A stretch of 5,463 nt of DNA from Chloroflexota bacterium (GTDB lineage: Bacteria; Chloroflexota; Limnocylindria; Limnocylindrales; CSP1-4): positions 1-5,463 of the forward strand of contig JAJYDP010000376.1 of NCBI GenBank assembly GCA_021777365.1, given 5' to 3'. A program made the translations under genes and the position numbers. Position 1 is the stretch's first letter; the number at the start of each line of letters is the position of its first letter. Below, piece by piece: positions 5,343 through 5,463 of this stretch. Below the pieces are notes generated by a model, which made no database searches, was not told where the DNA came from, and was given only the letters and a program-made list of their open reading frames with translations.

Positions 5343-5463
5343 GAATGCCGATGGGCGGCAGGGGCACGAGTGGGATCAGGGTGCGGAAGGTGTCGTCCAT
5401 CGACACCGTCACCGTGGAGCCCCGCGCGTTGTTGTTGGGCGTCCACGCGGGCGGGTTTACCAC
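5311..5463 (-). CDS. TadE-like pilus protein, C-terminal fragment (5' partial)
   Basis: The last 50 residues of a gene entering from the right edge; its start is outside the window. The reading ends at TGA (5311-5313). It contains ARGSTVTVSMDDTFRTLIPL followed by VPLPPIGIHAESTLVINH. This is the pattern of the C-terminus of TadE-like pseudopilin proteins, in which a G-x-x-V-x-V-x-V strand is followed by a hydrophobic Pro-containing stretch and an A-x-S/T-x-x-V ending. The gene overlaps the TadG-like gene by 32 bases in another frame, so the two are almost certainly co-transcribed and coupled. TadE-like proteins are minor pseudopilins needed for Flp pilus biogenesis. The call rests on a short tail plus context. 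Confidence 0.7.
   Translation of the reverse strand: MVNPPAWTPNNNARGSTVTVSMDDTFRTLIPLVPLPPIGIHAESTLVINH

Overview
The window is GC-rich (about 70% G+C by eye) with dense, mostly minus-strand genes. The mix is an ABC-2 exporter of the DrrAB type, an LLM-class F420-type oxidoreductase, Tad (Flp) pilus-type proteins and a secreted choice-of-anchor C protein. This suits a high-GC Chloroflexota bacterium, for example a soil or freshwater lineage, or less likely an actinomycete. No phylogenetic marker here settles the matter; the only RNA gene is a conserved initiator tRNA.

Layout, left to right. Positions 1-1304 (+) hold the end of an ABC ATPase gene followed, with a 4-base overlap, by its six-helix permease: one drug, lipid or polyketide-type exporter operon. 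Just behind it lies an 18-bp tandem repeat. A hairpin at 1419-1452 sits between this operon and the convergent, minus-strand initiator tRNA-fMet (1468-1542), which has the clearest promoter in the window (TTGACC, 17 bp, TATAGT). Next on the minus strand is an LLM-class oxidoreductase gene (1617-2489). Its conserved body is intact, but the usual first ~25 residues cannot be found in frame.

The right half (2552-5463, all minus strand) is a cell-surface region. A partial TadE-like gene enters from the right edge and overlaps a TadG-like gene (3795-5342), whose membrane-anchored N-terminus carries a large Cys-, Pro- and Asn/Gly-rich exported domain. After a hairpin and a ~390-bp gene-free stretch comes a secreted choice-of-anchor C protein (2613-3335). 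It has a signal peptide and an unusual Cys-containing C-terminal mini-domain in place of a recognisable anchor. A strong perfect hairpin follows it.

The TadE-like and TadG-like proteins probably belong to one pilus or surface-secretion assembly. The choice-of-anchor protein may be a separately transcribed surface partner, which is inference from proximity only. I see no CRISPR array, transposon, phage gene or defence system, and nothing here that I can honestly call a new system. The most unusual items are the two exported proteins with unexplained C-terminal architecture and the damaged oxidoreductase N-terminus.
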